This document shows positions 41,951 through 42,617 of a DNA stretch of 42,617 bases, in pieces. The stretch spans positions 1 through 42,617 of the forward strand of contig JAUCBJ010007260.1 of assembly GCA_032718475.1 (NCBI GenBank), in the 5' to 3' direction. Origin of the DNA: Nemertoderma westbladi (Eukaryota > Xenacoelomorpha > Nemertodermatida > Nemertodermatidae). The translations under genes were made by a program, and so were the position numbers. The stretch's first letter is position 1. Each line of letters opens with the position of its first letter. Below the pieces are notes generated by a model, which saw only the letters and a program-made list of their open reading frames with translations, did not search any database and was not told the DNA's origin.

Positions 41951-42390
41951 GTAGGAGTCATACTGTACACATATTGAAATGGGGGTGATGAAGTACACGG
42001 GAATTCGCGGGGGGTATCTAGGGGTAGTGTTTATATGTGGGTTTTTTTTATATATTTTGTACTGGGCAACTGTCATACAGGGGGGATTTGTGGGGTTAGG
42101 AGTCATACTGTACATATATTGAAATGGGGGTGATGAAGTACACGGGAATTCGCGGGGGGAATCTAGGGGTAGTGTTTATATGTGTGATTCTTTTTATATA
42201 TTTTGTACTGGGCAACTGTCATACAGGGGGGATCTGTGGGGTTAGGAGTCATACTGTACATATATTGAAATGGGGGTGATGAAGTACACGGGAATTCGCG
42301 GGGGAATCTAGGGGTAGTGTTTATATGTGTTTTTTATATATTTTGTACTGGGCAAGTGTCATACAGGGGGGATTTGTGGGGTGTAGGTAA
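41951..42390. repeat. 145-bp tandem repeats downstream of the PLE nuclease
   Basis: GGAGTCATACTGTACA starts units at 41954, 42099 and 42245 (spacing 145 and 146 bp); a degraded fourth start is at 42447. Units share GGGTGATGAAGTACACGG, GAATTCGCGGGG and ACTGGGCAACTGTCATACAG with few changes. Confidence 0.92.
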
Positions 42391-42617
42391 TTGGGATCAC
42401 ATAGGTTTAGTTTGTGTTTGCTTAATTTTCTGATGGGGTAACATTAGGAATCATACTGTACAGAGATAGTGTACATGGCGTAGAGGAACCGATTGGCAGA
42501 TTGTGGTTAAAGTTTGGGGCGTAGACTGATACGATAGCAATGTGTGGTAAATTTGGGGTTTACTAGTAGTGATACGCGTAGCCTACGTGTATGCAGGTAG
42601 GGGAAACAGGATTTGGG
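42391..42617. other. Non-coding end of window
   Basis: GT-rich sequence related to the preceding repeats only at 42445-42465. Nothing else is recognised. Confidence 0.5.

Overview
The window looks like intergenic, transposon-dense DNA from an invertebrate animal. It is AT-rich, and every recognisable protein belongs to a eukaryotic mobile element: non-LTR retrotransposons, Penelope-like elements (PLEs), a BEL/Pao LTR retrotransposon and a pogo-type transposase. There is also a 4.6 kb satellite array. No bacterial operon, CRISPR array, rRNA or tRNA is visible. The species cannot be named from this sequence. Most coding regions are broken; the one intact structure is a very young BEL/Pao insertion.

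Layout. 1-2.8 kb: a LINE reverse transcriptase fragment, then about three 138-bp tandem units that each carry an X-box-like palindrome. 2.84-6.55 kb: a LINE 3' fragment, then a 3 kb RTE-like LINE (minus strand) flanked by an 18-bp target-site duplication. 6.95-7.84 kb: a PLE remnant. 7.84-9.95 kb: AT-rich DNA with repeated palindromes and another LINE 3' fragment. 9.95-10.74 kb: minisatellites. 10.8-12.55 kb: the tail of an open frame, then a hairpin-rich block with TATA, initiator and DPE signals, possibly an LTR, that abuts the satellite. 12.55-17.12 kb: about 120 copies of a 38-bp satellite with nested segmental duplications. 17.4-18.2 kb: a MITE with G-run termini and a TAA duplication. 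19.8-22.4 kb: a broken gene of an unclassified, transposon-like family, split by a 1.5 kb TIR element with a TA duplication. 23.55 kb: a well-formed type I hammerhead ribozyme at the end of a PLE (minus strand). 26.18-38.84 kb: a BEL/Pao element with 1182-bp LTRs that differ at only about three bases and a 5-bp target duplication; it sits inside the PLE. 39.2-40.85 kb: a decayed pogo-like transposase with a C-terminal PHD-type finger. 41.3-41.9 kb: a PLE GIY-YIG endonuclease fragment followed by 145-bp tandem repeats.

How the parts relate. The BEL element is the latest large event: its near-identical LTRs and its duplication interrupt the older PLE frame. It keeps long open gag and protease frames but lacks reverse transcriptase, most of RNase H and integrase, so it must have moved with enzymes supplied by another element. 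The nesting order is directly readable: BEL in PLE, and TIR element in the unclassified gene. The 11.2-12.55 kb hairpin and promoter block points into the satellite and is the least explained region.
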